Origin: Azadirachta indica | Taxonomy: Eukaryota; Streptophyta; Magnoliopsida; Sapindales; Meliaceae | Length of the DNA stretch: 64,000 bases | Assembly: GCA_022749755.1 (NCBI GenBank) | Contig: CM040446.1 | Coordinates: 5,882,966-5,946,965, forward strand | Direction of reading: 5' to 3' | In this document: positions 1-12,060 of the stretch, piece by piece | How positions within the stretch are numbered: position 1 is the stretch's first letter | Layout of the letters: each line of letters opens with the position of its first letter | Position numbers and translations under genes: made by a program | Notes under the pieces: model-generated | Database searches by the model: none | Seen by the model: only the letters and a program-made list of their open reading frames with translations | What the model was told of the DNA's origin: nothing

Positions 1-1595
1 AAGAAAATTTTTCATACACTAGAAAAATTGCAAGTTCTTAAAACAAAACCACAACGAAAAGTTATAATTTTATTCATTATAATATCAAGATTTTTCTTAT
101 TTTAGAGAAACTCACAAAATTCGAATTTCATAATTAACATCAAATGGGTATCCTTTTTGTTAACCTAAAATACAATTTTATTTATTATAAACTATAAAAT
201 TTTATTAATTGCATTTATAAATTCAAACCTAAAATCTTATAATGAAAAAAAATTCCTATTATAAAGTAGAATTGTAATTTGTGTTGAACCAAACTCATTA
301 TCACAACTGGGTTGCAAAAACAACACAACAAAGCATTAGAAACTGCAATGGCAACAAAGATTTTCTTATGAGTGTTAGAAAATGCTAGAGGAAAAAAGAT
401 ATTGTAATTATTATAGCACATAGAAGGATATTTTCTTGACCATTTACAAATGGAAATAAAAAAAAACTTTAATACCTTCTTGCAATAACACAATGCAAAA
501 CAAAAAGTATCCTCTTATACTCGATCCCATCATCTATTTTTCAAGAATTAGCAAGGCTAGATTGTGAAGAAAATTGTATTTTTTTTCCCAAAATCATTTA
601 TTTTTAATTTCTCTCGGCTCTGGTTTTGCGTACTAGTGGGGAAAATGACATTTTATCTTCAAGCGAAAAGTAAAATTGCTTTTACCTAAAAACCTGCCTA
701 AAAGTCAACTAATAGTCTTCATTAATGTTAGGGTAGGTATATGAGACAATCAAAATAATTTTTATTTATGTGATACTTTCTAATAACTCAGGGGAGGTAT
801 GTGATAATATCCCTAAAATTAATAGATAAAGAAGCATGTAATGTAGTTAATAAAAATTAATAGAAGGAATTTTAAAATAAATAAGTTTTTTTAAACTGTT
901 ACACCAATTTATTACAAAAATGCTTCAACACAAATAACTCCGATCAAAAATATATAAATTTCAATAGCTTATACTTTCATAACCTAACTCATATCGAGTG
1001 TTGTCTCGTTGGTTACAAAATTAAAAAACTCTTTAATAAACACTAACTTTTGATAGGGTCTATTTACTTTTTTCTGTTAATATTTAATATTTTATATTTT
1101 TATGCCAATAAATGATGCTTGATAGACATAGCTTTTCAATAATAAATTATTTTACTTTTAATACTGTTGTAACAACCAGCTGGCAGGAGTTAAAAATGTT
1201 AAAATATAAAGAAATTAGCCTCTATTAATTAGATGTTAAGTAGAACTATTTTAGCTTGAATGGAGTAGTATTGGAAAAGAATAAGATTCTTCATTTCATT
1301 ATACTTTAATTAATGCTTGTCTTTTCACAGAAGTAGAAGGGAAAGAAAAATCGAGTGATAGTTATTACCTATTTGCTGATGCAATTGTGCCATCGATGCT
1401 GGTTAATACATAATAAATTAATACTACAGACGAAACTGTTAGATTCATTTGCAACAAACGTTTCTGTATTGTTATTAATAATTCCAAACGAGTATAAATT
1501 CCCTCCCGATTCCTTCCTCAGAACCACAAGCATCGATGCCAACCATAACACAGAAAACTTGTAGCAGTTATCCTGTTAGCTGTTCTCTGAATCAG
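1..1595. repeat. 5' part of array unit, copy 1 (duplicated at 18090-19707)
   Basis: This stretch has no convincing gene. It matches 18090-19707 almost base for base with small indels: the same A-rich start, the same block around 640-830 ending in a GTGATAATATCC-type motif, and the same AT-rich run into the secreted-protein gene. Part of it (about 890-1560) also matches 12100-12780. The small ORFs inside it occur on both strands in the same place and look like chance. It is the upstream flank of ECA1-like copy 1 and marks the left side of a segmental duplication that probably continues beyond the window. Confidence 0.8.
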
Positions 1596-2216
1596 ATGGA
1601 AAAAGTTCAGCAAACACAGTTCCCATGATGCTGACTCTGGTGTGCATGGGAATGCCGGTCATCTCTTACAAGCATACCAAGTTGTCTTACGGAGATTTAT
1701 GGTGCATTTTCGTTAGGCCAAATTGGGAAAATTGGTCCTGCCTGTTGCACTGCTATCGATCAAATTAGCGACATTTGTTGGTCTAATATGTATCGATATA
1801 AAACATTTTTCTCTCCACAATTGCTCAAGAAATTTTGTGCTTCACCTCCAGCTCAAGCAGCAAAGAATAATGCCGGCAGCAAGGTCGTCTCTTTGCCACC
1901 ACTGTTCCCACCAGCATTTAACGAGACTGAGGCTAGAGAATGCTGGAAATCTATTACAGAGACAGAAAACTGTGCTTCAGAGGTTTATAAGTCATTCACC
2001 AGTGGCCAAACGGTTGGCATTGGCCCTGTTTGTTGCAAGGCCGTTACTGAAATCAACGATAAGTGTTGGCCCAAGATGTTTCCATTTAATCCATTCTTCC
2101 CTCAAATGTTGAAGAACACTTGTGCTAAGCATTTGAGCAAGCTATTACAGCAAGGCCTTAGAATTAGGAATTTTTGTGGTAGTAAAATAGCTGCAGGAAC
2201 GTCAATTATTTATTAA
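1596..2216 (+). pseudogene. ECA1/DD11-like secreted prolamin-like protein, copy 1 (broken at the signal peptide)
   Basis: The open frame from 1635 to 2216 encodes two tandem prolamin-like (PF05617-type) domains. Domain 1 has CLTEIYGAF, then PACC, then DICW and LLKKFC. Domain 2 has ECWKSI, then PVCCKAV, DKCWP, NPFFP and LKNTC. The family comprises small secreted cysteine-rich proteins, many expressed in egg cell, ovule or pollen. The start is damaged. The ATG at 1596 matches the signal-peptide start of copy 3, but one base is lost soon after it. A 59-base deletion lies at 1651-1660, and stops occur at 1626 and 1632. The two deletions total 60 bases, so ATG and domain frames agree but the stops remain. 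The tail after the last Cys also differs from copy 3 through a deletion. A truncated product from the internal ATG at 1788 would lack a signal peptide. Family call is firm; pseudogene status is likely. Confidence 0.75.
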
Positions 2217-3222
2217 GGTTAGAATGGATTAGGTTAACTAATTAATGATCAAGGAAGATTTATTTTTTGCGTTAGGAAATCAATTTAGGACTACTTTTAT
2301 TTCATTCTTGGCAATAAAAGTTCAGTTGGTCCGAGAAGATTCTCATTGTCTACCTTGTTCTAACATTTATAGCATTCAGTAATTTTGGATTTAATTAAAC
2401 TTTTAATGTAATGTGTTCATGCATGTATTGCAAAAGGAACATTTCTTAAAATTATTAAAATCTGTCTGAAACTACTGTGGATGAAAATACTAATATCAAA
2501 TATTAATAAAAAAATAAATAAATTGTATTAAAATTAGTGTTATCAATTATTTTTTATTATATATTTATAAATTCTTAAATATTAGTAAATATAATGTAAG
2601 CTTTTATATAGATTTTACATGACTAATGGGTAAAAAAAATAATAAATGTATAATAAAATTTAAATGAATTTGAGCGCTATGAAACAATAAGCTGGAAAAA
2701 TCATTAACTAGGAGTTATTCAAACATGTATATTGTATGAATATTTTATGTACATTAAGAGTTTCAGAATGAAAAAGAAACTAAATTGCCAAATGCATTAA
2801 TTTGAACATTGTTACATATACATTGCAATTTCGGTTGCATCAATTTATTAATACAATAAATGCTTTACTAAGAGTAACTCAAGATAACTTTAAATTTCAT
2901 TTACATTAAGTTGGAGAGACGTTTAGTTTAATATTTTTAATATTTTATTTTTTTAAGAAAAATTATTAACCGTTGAAGAGTGGGATCATATTACTAGCTA
3001 GTATATAAAATTTGACATCGATTACTTGAGTTAGGTTTTACGTCAAGGTTATATACGTTAAGAGACTTGCTAGGGTTTTTCATTAGTTCAATGCTTTAAA
3101 CAATACAAATTATTAAGATACTTAGAAGTTATTTAAATATGTAGCCATAAGTTAAAAAGCTAAATCGCTAAATTAAAGATTGAAAATTTAAGTGGTAGAC
3201 TCGTACTCATACATTATGGGTT
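2217..3222. repeat. 3' flank of array unit, copy 1 (duplicated at 20340-21424 and 28290-30000)
   Basis: AT-rich noncoding DNA directly downstream of ECA1-like copy 1. It is nearly identical to 20340-21424, and its last 600 bases are recognisable again, more diverged, at 28290-30000. AATAAA-like motifs near 2313 could serve the upstream gene. Similarity to the 18-21 kb copy ends at about 3222, where NAC-like sequence begins. Confidence 0.75.
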
Positions 3223-3505
3223 CACAATATTCTGAACTGTCAGTTTGAAAGTAGACAGGAAGACGTGAATTCACAATGGGCTGTCGAGAACAAATACCCT
3301 TTTGAAGAAAATGGACACACCATGTCTCCTGAATTCAATTCATCAAAATGAGTAAGTACTGAAGCTCATTTTGGATATAGCAGTGACAGTCACCCAAACT
3401 GTCAACGCGTGGGCCGATGGATGTTCTCCAATAACTGCTGGAGACTATTACTTCGATAGCACGTATGAACCGCAGTTAAATTCTGCAAAAGAGTACTACT
3501 ATTGA
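3222..3505 (+). pseudogene. NAC factor 3'-exon relic
   Basis: This block resembles the last exon of NAC-A and NAC-B. It contains a PEFNSSK stretch followed by a stop where the intact gene continues, and in another frame an acidic/VNAWADG stretch matching the C-terminal DEWVNS/NAWVNS of the two genes. That frame runs on to a TGA at 3503 and ends in about 30 residues with Tyr-rich ends (KEYYY) absent from NAC-A and NAC-B. No NAC DNA-binding domain is present nearby. It is a 5'-truncated, frameshifted remnant showing the array once had another NAC gene beside ECA1-like copy 1. The assignment rests on about 50 scattered residues. Confidence 0.6.
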
Positions 3506-4120
3506 TATTGTAATACTGCTTCATGTGTACTCTAAATTGTATTCTTAGCTTTGTTTTCTGTCAGAATTGTACATCATTTAGAACATTGACGTTGTAGAAC
3601 ACTGGTAAGTAGTAGGGTCAATTTGTTTCTGTGTAATAGTTTGGAGCACGGGCACTTCCTTGGTTATTACCTGAGCATCTAGCTTAGATAGTTCAGGGCT
3701 TCATTGGGCCATTATTGGACATTGATTCAACTGCAGCGTTAAAACTTTGAACTTTAATTTTATTGGGTTATTACGGGATTCCTCCCCCAAATTCGGGGTT
3801 TTATCAGTTGAATAAAAAATTTAGGAAATTTATTAAATCTCTCTTTCTAATATTTACTTAATTAACATCAAACGATATATTTATTGAAATACTTTTAATA
3901 TTTAAGTTTTAGAAGTATTATCATATATTTCTTCTACGTTATTAATAACTATCACTCAAATAAAAAGTATTAGAATTGTATCACACACTTCTCTTTAACT
4001 GACATTTGACTAACACTAATATATATAATTATTATAAATTATTAAAATACCTTCAACTCTATTATTTTTATTAAAAAATAATTTGACACAAGCTTCAAAC
4101 ATTGTTAGTGGGGTAGTTCG
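3506..4120. other. AT-rich spacer, nothing recognised
   Basis: Low-complexity AT-rich sequence with short direct echoes but no gene, RNA or element end that I can support. Confidence 0.5.
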
Positions 4121-4354
4121 ATGGTGACTGGGAATCGCTCTCATGGTGCATTGATTCATTATTATCGTCGTCTCCTTGCCTTAAATTCTCCAACGACCGG
4201 TCCTTCTCCTTTCGCACAGCCTTTTGGTCCTTCTTTATCCCTTGTTCTTCATCGTACCTGCTATATAGCAAACAGTCCCTCTCCTTCTACACTGGCTCAT
4301 CAATTTCATTGCTTGTTGGTTTGTAATCACAAAAAAAAAAAAAAAAAAAAAAAA
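4121..4354 (+). other. Short ORF ending in a 24-A tract, possible processed retrocopy
   Basis: A 79-codon reading frame, richer in G+C than its surroundings, ends directly in an uninterrupted A tract (about 4331-4354). The translation is rich in Ser, Pro and His and matches no family I recognise. A G+C-richer segment with a genomic A tail fits a reverse-transcribed mRNA fragment or a SINE/LINE 3' end. I could not find a clear target-site duplication, so the left boundary is arbitrary. Confidence 0.3.
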
Positions 4355-6765
4355 GTATAATCATAAATTCAATTTCCGAAATCAAAAACAAAGAAAAGGA
4401 TAGAAGAAAGGAATATTGCTGAGCGAATAAAAAACCATTTTTGCAAACGAAACAGAATGATAGAATAATTCTAGTTCGAAATTAAAAACCCCTAACTTGA
4501 TGTCGAGAGATGATAGCTAGAGAGAAATTGTGTGTGGGTTTCTTTAATTTACTATTTTCAATCGAAAGAGAGAGAAATTGAGAATGTGGATAATGGAAAC
4601 TCATATGTTCCACTCTCCCTTAAACACAATATATACGAAAATAGAGGCCCAGCTTTGGATTTATGTAATCATAATGTTACCAATATGCAACAAAAATGGT
4701 GCAAATCTTGTTTATTTCTATTTGAAGGCTTTACCCACCTCATTTAAAGTGCACTCTGCTGCCTTTAGGAAAAAGCAAAGTCAAAATATAATTGATTTTA
4801 CGATTTTACGATTTTACCCTTAAAGGTGACGGTCAATTGACAATCAACTATGACATCGGGTAGCAATGTGATAATACCCCTTTAAGTTTTATGTTAGTTA
4901 ATGGTAAAAGTAATTTTGTTCCCAAGGCTTGGTATAATACTTTATAAGTTTCAATAATTTAAAAAATATTTCTAAAAATTTTAATTTATTATAAAATAAT
5001 AATTGTACCTCTATGTAATTATTATTATCTAAGAAAACTAACTAATAATAATAAGTTAAAGATTTATTAGTTACTTTTCTTAAAAATTATTTTATTAATA
5101 TACTATTAAATAATATTATTTATTCAATTATTATATTTGCATAAATATATTATATTTTACTCTTATATAGTTATTTTAAAAAATAATTAATAAATCTTTC
5201 ATATTTGATAAAATACAATACATTTAATAATGTATCTATGTAAAGTTTTATTAATTTATTCAATAGCATATTGATATTATAAGTATTTATTAATGTATTA
5301 TAAATTTCTTCATTTTCATTGATATTGATTTTAAATTTATATGCTTATATTTTATTTAAAATATAATATAACCATAAACATTTATTATAAATATGTTGTA
5401 AAATTAATAAAATGTATAAATCTAAAATATTGATGTTTATTTCTATTTTATTTTTGTTTAATGTTTAATAATTATGAATGCATAATTTATTGTTATTTAA
5501 TTTCTTACAATTAATTACAATATAATTGTTTTATTAATATATTACTAAAATAATATTGTTATTTTACATAAATATATTATATTTTGTCAAAATTTAGAGA
5601 TTTATTAATTATTTTTAAATAATAATTATTATTATACATGAGTATAGTTTTCATTTTATAATAAATTGAACTTGTAAGAATATTTTTGAAACTATTATGA
5701 TTTATAAGTTCATTAGATCAAATTTTTGGGAGTAAAAGTGCTTTTACAATTAATTAAATGACATAAAACTTAAAGATTAAGTGCATTTTAGTACATATGT
5801 TATTTGAAATTAGTTGACTAATGGTTAAGGAAGATTTTTGATACATTTTTTAAACTTTTTATCCAATTGATATAATACCAAACTTCAGAAGAGAAATTTG
5901 ATAATAACCCTTAATTTATAATTGATTCGAAGTTTTATTAAACAGATTGTGAAATACACTTATGAAATGTAATTTTTACATAATTTTTATTTCATATTTC
6001 AAAATGTAAATGTAAAGAGAAAAATTAGGTAAGTTTAAGAGAGAAAAAAAGTAAAAAGTTAAAGGCACCTTTTAATAAATATAAAAACATATTATTTAAT
6101 AACACAAATAACATAAATTGTGTCAAATTAATATATTTATAATGAAAAATTGTTAGAATATCAATAATGATAACAATAAAATGAATAATTAATTTGTTCT
6201 TATGTTTACATTATTATTAACATTCAGTTCATTAATATTTAAATAAAGGATAGATTTATTTACACCCTAAATTTATTGTTAATACTCTTTTATTCGCACA
6301 TTCATTTAAAATTTAAAAAATAAATTTTGTTTTATACATCTCATAAATATCTAAATGAAAAATAAAAGTATATCACTTAATCACCTTTGATTAAAGTAAA
6401 AGAACACGAAAAAGATATCGTTTTCATATAAAAAAACCATATATTTTTTTGACTATAAACACTAAAAAAATTGAAAAAATAAAACAATATTATTTCAATA
6501 AATGAATAATTTATCAACATTTATTTGTCACAAATTTGTGACATTAAAAAAAATAATCCTTATGTTTGGCCTTCATCACTTGGATAGCATCTTTCCTACA
6601 AATAATCACTTGGTATCCTTGTTGTTATTTCACCGTTACCCATTTTTATTGAACTTTATAAAATTACTTATTTACCCTCTATAATTACTTCATTATTTTA
6701 AAAAGAAAACTCAGACAACGAACACCAAAACTCCAGAAAAAATCGAAGACAGCAACTATATAAGC
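4355..6765. other. AT-rich intergenic DNA with transposon-like termini
   Basis: No gene is recognisable. Near 4865 and again near 5900 there are GTGATAATACCCCTT-like motifs, seen in inverse orientation near 17045, which suggest ends of small DNA transposons. About 5000-5700 is an imperfect palindrome-rich AT tract in which TTATTAA-type words recur. I could not delimit an element. Confidence 0.35.
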
Positions 6766-6912
6766 ATGAAAACGAAGCGTTGTCTGCTACAATCTTTGCT
6801 GGTTATCATCATTCGATTTGTTCTCTTATTTTTGCTGGTTAAGCAACTCGATGATCCTCACACTTTGATGCAGGCAACAGGGTCTTCTGCAGGTGAACTA
6901 GAAATGCTGTAA
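6766..6912 (+). CDS. 48-aa hydrophobic small ORF (unassigned)
   Basis: ATG at 6766, TAA at 6910. The peptide starts MKTKRC, continues with about 20 Leu/Ile/Val/Phe-rich residues and ends in a polar tail containing TGSSAGELE, so it looks like a signal anchor or signal peptide with a short soluble tail. A CTATATAAG box lies immediately before the ATG, too close for a standard promoter. It could equally be the first exon of a longer type II membrane protein, since a TCTGCAG/GTGAAC junction near 6890 could be a donor, but I found no following exon. Only shape and position support it. Confidence 0.25.
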   Translation: MKTKRCLLQSLLVIIIRFVLLFLLVKQLDDPHTLMQATGSSAGELEML

Positions 6913-9348
6913 ACCAGATTCTACAATTAAAAAAAAAATCTCAACACAACTATGATCATCCTTAGAAACTCTTTTTGTCAATAACAGTGATTCGTTATTC
7001 AATTGTTGAACTTTCAGAAGGGCATTAAGTACAGAAGGTATTTCTTTAATTTGATTTTTCTGGGATGTGTTTGTCTATTCTGAAATTTCTTAAAGTTTCT
7101 TTCGTTAATATGGGTACTTGTTTTGTGAATATTCATCCATGATGAAGAATCTAAACATCAGTTAAACAAGTACAGTACACGGCTCCAATTTTTCATTTTT
7201 GGTTTATTTATAGGTATTTTTTGCAATAAGTGGTGAATATATAAAATAAAAAATTACTAGCAGCTTTAATTTTTTTTTTTTTAATTCCTTCGTGCTGAAA
7301 ACTTTAGAAACATGGGAATCGATAGTACTAGTTAGAAGCAAAATTTGTATGCTTAAGCTTTTATGATGAATTTACAACTTTACCCTTAGTTCTGTTAAAG
7401 TTGGATAACGGTGAAAGATAATGGTCGGGATATTAACTGACCATTTTCAGAAAAATATTGTTCAAGAGATTACATGTCGTATAATTAAAAAAAAATTCCA
7501 TTAGTTGCGTGTTTTAGAGGGGATAATGTAAAAGTGTCACACATGTCAACTTGATGATACTTGTATCAAATGTTATTTTGAAAATTAAATTGATTGAAGA
7601 TGAAAGACGATATTATCCTTCAAAAAAATAAGATCTCACGTTAAAGTTGCAATGGTAGGAAGGTTATTGGCATTTTTAAAATAGGAGAGAAGTGATAATT
7701 GAACTAATATTTTTTAATAAATAGACATAAAGAATCAAACTTTTATACTATCCCATCCAAACAATTACTTCTAAAGATATGGGATGTGTCATTGATTTTT
7801 AATCAAGGAAGAAAGGTAGCAAATACGCTTTTTTTTTTTTTAATAACAAATATAGGTCTTGTGTTGTAGTAAACTTCAAAACAGATTATAATTTTTTACT
7901 TTCACATGGGTCCATGGAGTTAGATTAATTCAATAAAACTACGAAGGTTTTGCTAGTTACTACTAAAATATTATGAACAATGTGTGGGTGTTAGTTTGTT
8001 CACTTATTAAAATCTTTTAGAATAGTATAAAATGTTTAAGGATCAAATTTCGTTCATACTGAAGAAGGAAAAATTTTGATTATTTTCTTATAATAATTAA
8101 AAAATAAGAAAGTATTATAATTAATATGAGTGGTGTAATATTTTTAGTATTAACATGAGAAAATAATTCAGTAATCTTTTAATTTTACACAATTTTTGAT
8201 ATCATTTATAAACTCTTAGATGTAGACATTTTCGATTAACATTAAATCTAATATGTAAGTAACATATTGAAATTAATCTAAATGCGAGATATGATCTTAA
8301 TTGTTGAAATAATTTTGGATTCAACAATCTATAAATGACGCAAAAAATGTATAGAGTTAATAATTATAACTCTAATTTTTCTAATCTTTTGTATAGTATT
8401 ACAATAGTATCTTAAAAGTAAAAACATTAGATCTATTAAATTAATTTTAAAAAAATTAATTATAAAAAAAATAAATTAAAATTGAGGAAATTCAATTATT
8501 AAATATATAGTACAATTATTCCAACAAAAATTTCAATGCTAGTTGATTGAAAAAGTTGCAAATAAAGAAAAAACAAATTAAAAACAAAAAGAATAAGAAT
8601 AAGAAAAGATGTGATTTGTAAAGTTAGATTTGTATCTCTTTTGCTCTTGATTTAGTGTATTTAATATGATAAGCAAAATATTAAACTAACATTTTTTTTT
8701 AGGTCAAGTGTCTAATAATTTTTTGAATACATTTTATACAGTTTTTTTATTTAAGTACTTGTTGATTATTTTTACTATTAAATTTGAATAAAATCTAACA
8801 AGTAAATACTTGTTAAAAAAGTTTATTAAACTTGGACTTAATATTTCTTGAATTTGTTTATTTGAATAATTAAGTATATTCAAGGTTTTTACTTAATTGA
8901 TATTTTCATACACTTTTGCTAAATAAAGATAACTGTTTTTTCTTTTTGGCTTGATGCAGGGAGTCTCAACAATTTTATTACATAACTTGATTGTTATTCA
9001 ATTATTATTATTTCTTAACTAACAGAATCTTTACGATCATCTATTAGAGAGGAAAGTATAAAGAAAGAGAACAAAAGCAGCAAGAGAATCTAGATTTGAA
9101 CTAAAATTTCCAAGAAAAACTCATCTTCACACAGTCCATTAATCCAAAGCAAACCCTTTGGGAAGGGAAAACGAGCGTATCCCTTTCTGTTGGAAGAAAT
9201 GGAATCCAGGAAAGGAAGACAGTTGGGTCTTGGAATCAGACCTCGGCTCGCACTTTCACCAACGCGTGGAAATTAAGTAAAGTAAAGCAGTATCGACCAC
9301 TCGCAATAAAGGAGAGAATAAAGGAGCTATCGCTTAGTTTTCTGCTTG
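6913..9348. repeat. NAC-A upstream flank; 7560-8100 repeated at 22700-23080 and 13290-13450
   Basis: No gene is seen. The segment around 7560-7900 is recognisable again at 22700-23080, and 7900-8050 at 13290-13450, so the NAC upstream DNA was duplicated along with the gene. From about 8940 on, the sequence matches 14040-14440 closely (CAGGGAGTCT motif, AAAGAAAGAGAACAAAAGC block, GGACCTCGGCTCGC-like block). This is the promoter region shared by NAC-A and NAC-B. Confidence 0.65.
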
Positions 9349-9356
9349 TATAAATA
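9349..9356 (+). promoter_or_regulatory. TATA box of NAC-A
   Basis: TATAAATA lies 113 bases upstream of the chosen ATG, after a conserved TTTTCTGCTTG and inside sequence duplicated at NAC-B (14440-14447). Position and sequence fit a plant class II core promoter. Confidence 0.6.
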
Positions 9357-9461
9357 TGTGATACCATCGCCGGTTGCTCCTTTTTCTTTCAGTGCAAATT
9401 CTTCCCACCAAACAAAGCTAGCTCTTACTCTCTTTTTTCACACGGTTGTATTGAATGAAAA

Positions 9462-11122
9462 ATGGAAATGGAAACAGACAGTCTCGTGGGGTTCAGGTTC
9501 AAGCCAACCGATGAAGAAATCATCCTTCTTCTGAAGATGAAAAGGCTTGACCCTGATTTCTCTGTCCAGACGATCAAAGAGATTGAATTCTACAACTTTG
9601 ATCCTTGGCAATTGCCTAGTAAGTGTTATCTAATAACTATGAGATATTTTTAAGTTTGTTTCAGTTTATAATCTCAATCAGCCTTGTTTAATGATATAAC
9701 TTGGTAATTAAGTCATTGTATGAATTTATGTGATGCAGGATTTTCGGGGATTCAGTCTAAGGAACCAGTTTGGTACTTTTATTGTAGACCTTCATCTTAC
9801 AAGTTTTCAAAGAGTAAATTCACGCAAAGAAGAAAAACAAAATCTGGATATTGGAAAATTACTGGCCGTGGTTCTGATTTGAAGGCCAGAAGCAGCAAGG
9901 ATGTTATTGGGAGAAAAAAGATTTTGTCTTTCGATCCTCGCGATCCTATTTCGAAGAAAGCAAAGCCTGAGTGGATTATGCACGAGATCCGTACCACGGA
10001 TGACCCTCGTTATAAGGTATCCGCTTCATAATGTTCATTTTCTTATGAACTGTCGGTTCGTGCTTTTAAAGCATTCCTTGCTTAGTGATGAACTTCATAT
10101 GTACTGTAAATCATATTTTCCCTTGTCTACATTGGTGCATATGGCTTCCACTGATTCATTATGTTGCTGGATGAAGACCGAATTGATTGGTTAACATTCT
10201 TGAATATTGAGTTAATTGAACTGGAGATAAGACGTGATTGAACAGGCAAATTATTACGACATTTACAGGACCAAATCTCACTGAAACTCGGGTTGAGTTG
10301 GGGGTTAAGGATGAGGAATTAGGGTAGCGTTTATGTGTGTGTGTGAAATCATGTAAGAGACTTTGGTCTAAATCCATGACGTGACTTGGAAAGTTTACAT
10401 GCAGATGAATTATTTCAACGAAACAATCTGTTTTCTAATTTCTTTTTCCTGCGACTTTGGTGGATAATAATTTGGCAGCGTTAATGAAAATTTGAAAATC
10501 TGCTTTTGCATGAAAATATCTGATAATGCAGTATTTTGTATGGCAAACTTATTCTGTTTTGGCTCTTTACATCATGTAGGAGGACTTCGTCGTCTGTCGC
10601 CTAGAAAGAAGGCCGGATAAGAAGCCTAGTATTTCAACTCGTAATGACAGTGAATCAAGCCAAGAACATGTGGCGGGTGTACAAGATGCTTCTCCCGAAT
10701 CCGTACTACCACCGAATCAACCGTCGATTTCTAATAGAAATCATGTTGCAGAAAAAACTTTGAAGTTGCAGCAACTGCCAAAGCACTGTTGCAATGGATA
10801 CCGTGGTCTGGATATTGAATATTTCCCTGAACTGCAATCACTTACGGATCCAGAACCAGGATGGTCACATTCTAACAGTCCTATTAACGGTTGTGATTTA
10901 TTGAATTCTCATTGTGACCGTGAGCCGGTAAGTGACCATATAAATTTACAAAGGGCTTTCCAGACTCAGAATGAATGCTTTTTTGGGGAAACTGGGCAAA
11001 CCCTGTGTCCTGAATTCAACTCGTCAAAGTCAGATGGAGGAATTTTGTTGGAGGTTAACAGTGAAATGGACGCTAAAGCCTTCGATGAATGGGTAAATTC
11101 ACTACTTGCCAACGAATATTAG
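9462..11122 (+). CDS. NAC-domain transcription factor (NAC-A), three exons, 325 aa
   Basis: Exons 9462-9618, 9739-10016 and 10580-11122 join in frame with GT-AG introns (donors GTAAGTG and GTATCC; acceptors GATGCAG and CATGTAG). The NAC domain fills residues 10-157: GFRFKPTDEE (10-19), a WYFY core (64-67), SGYWKITG (88-95), EWIMHEIR (130-137) and DFVVCRLERR (147-156). NAC proteins bind CACG-core promoter sites as dimers in the nucleus. The two-exon NAC domain with a single exon for the C-terminal region is typical of the family. The remaining 170 residues are Ser/Asn/Gln-rich and acidic and end EWVNSLLANEY, fitting an activation region; no transmembrane helix is seen. The subdomain B region is divergent, so the subgroup is uncertain. 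A near-identical but broken paralogue lies 5 kb downstream. No stop or frameshift is seen, so it is probably functional. Confidence 0.9.
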
Positions 11123-12060
11123 AGCACGTTAAAAACAATCAGACACTTGATCGAGGAGAGTATTATATTATCATTACTGGTATTGTAATAATGCTTTGGT
11201 TATGTTATATTGTCATCCAAACTGAGTAATCATGTACTTAGGAATTTGTTGTTCAGAGCACTTGGATGCTCAACTTGCTTTATCATATGTGACATATATA
11301 TATATATATATATATATGGAAGTATGGAGAAGCTCCGGAAAAGTTCAGCTCGTTAAATAGGTATATGCTTGTTCAAAAGAATAGCCTCTTATCCACCATT
11401 GTCTTTCCATCCAAGACAGTAGAAGAAGGGAGAGTGGTTTCTTTCGTCATAAAATTTGGGTGACAGATTTCCGTCATCAACTCAGATCAACCGTCTTCAG
11501 GCAGTTCCTGAAGAATCTCTCATGAAGTACCTGGAGCTCGACATCAACTAAAATCCCAGGACTTCGTATTAAAGGAAGATGCTCCTGAAGAGATTCCTAT
11601 TGCTGGGTCAATTTTCACGCTGAGCAGTATCTACGGGAAAGCTAGAGAGGAGACTGCTCCTGAAAAACAAGGAAGATAGCTTGTTCCAGTGATAATTCAA
11701 TTGAAGCTTGACTAAGGAGATCCTATGTGGGCAGCAGCTTCCAGGCAAGTGCCACACAAACTAGAAAGGAACGCCGAAGTGAAGATAAATTATTTAAATA
11801 TTATTATATGAGTCAGTAAATGCAAATATTTATTTATTATTAAGATATATTAGTAAATATTTTCTTAAACATTAAGTTATACACTTAGTCGTTCGTATAA
11901 TTATAAGTGTTATGTTTGAAGTTGTTCATGGAGTTGATGACTCATCTCTATGAGTAACAATTTACAGATTGAATATATAGTTTTAGGTAGTGGATGTAAA
12001 GGTTTCATGGCCTTAGGCTTTTTCACAAGCTGATTGTCTTTAAATTTAATACATAAAAAA
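11123..12060. repeat. NAC-A 3' flank, duplicated at 16055-17030
   Basis: Downstream sequence shared with NAC-B, including a G+C-richer block (about 11400-11790). It contains short open stretches (for example KEDAPEEIPIAGS in one frame) interrupted by stops in both copies. It may be an old exon or another gene relic; I do not recognise it. An (AT)n run occupies about 11298-11318 in this copy only. Copy B carries a 171-base addition at 16603-16773 that is missing here. Confidence 0.6.

Noticed and set aside
1355..1564. Opposed frames on both strands, repeated at 19481-19676
   Set aside because: They lie in duplicated noncoding flank, overlap each other fully and show no family features; conservation is explained by the segmental duplication.
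1723..2112. 129-codon frame overlapping ECA1-like copy 1
   Set aside because: It is an alternative frame of the prolamin-like coding region and lacks the cysteine pattern. The similar 174-codon frame at 19814-20338 is rejected for the same reason.
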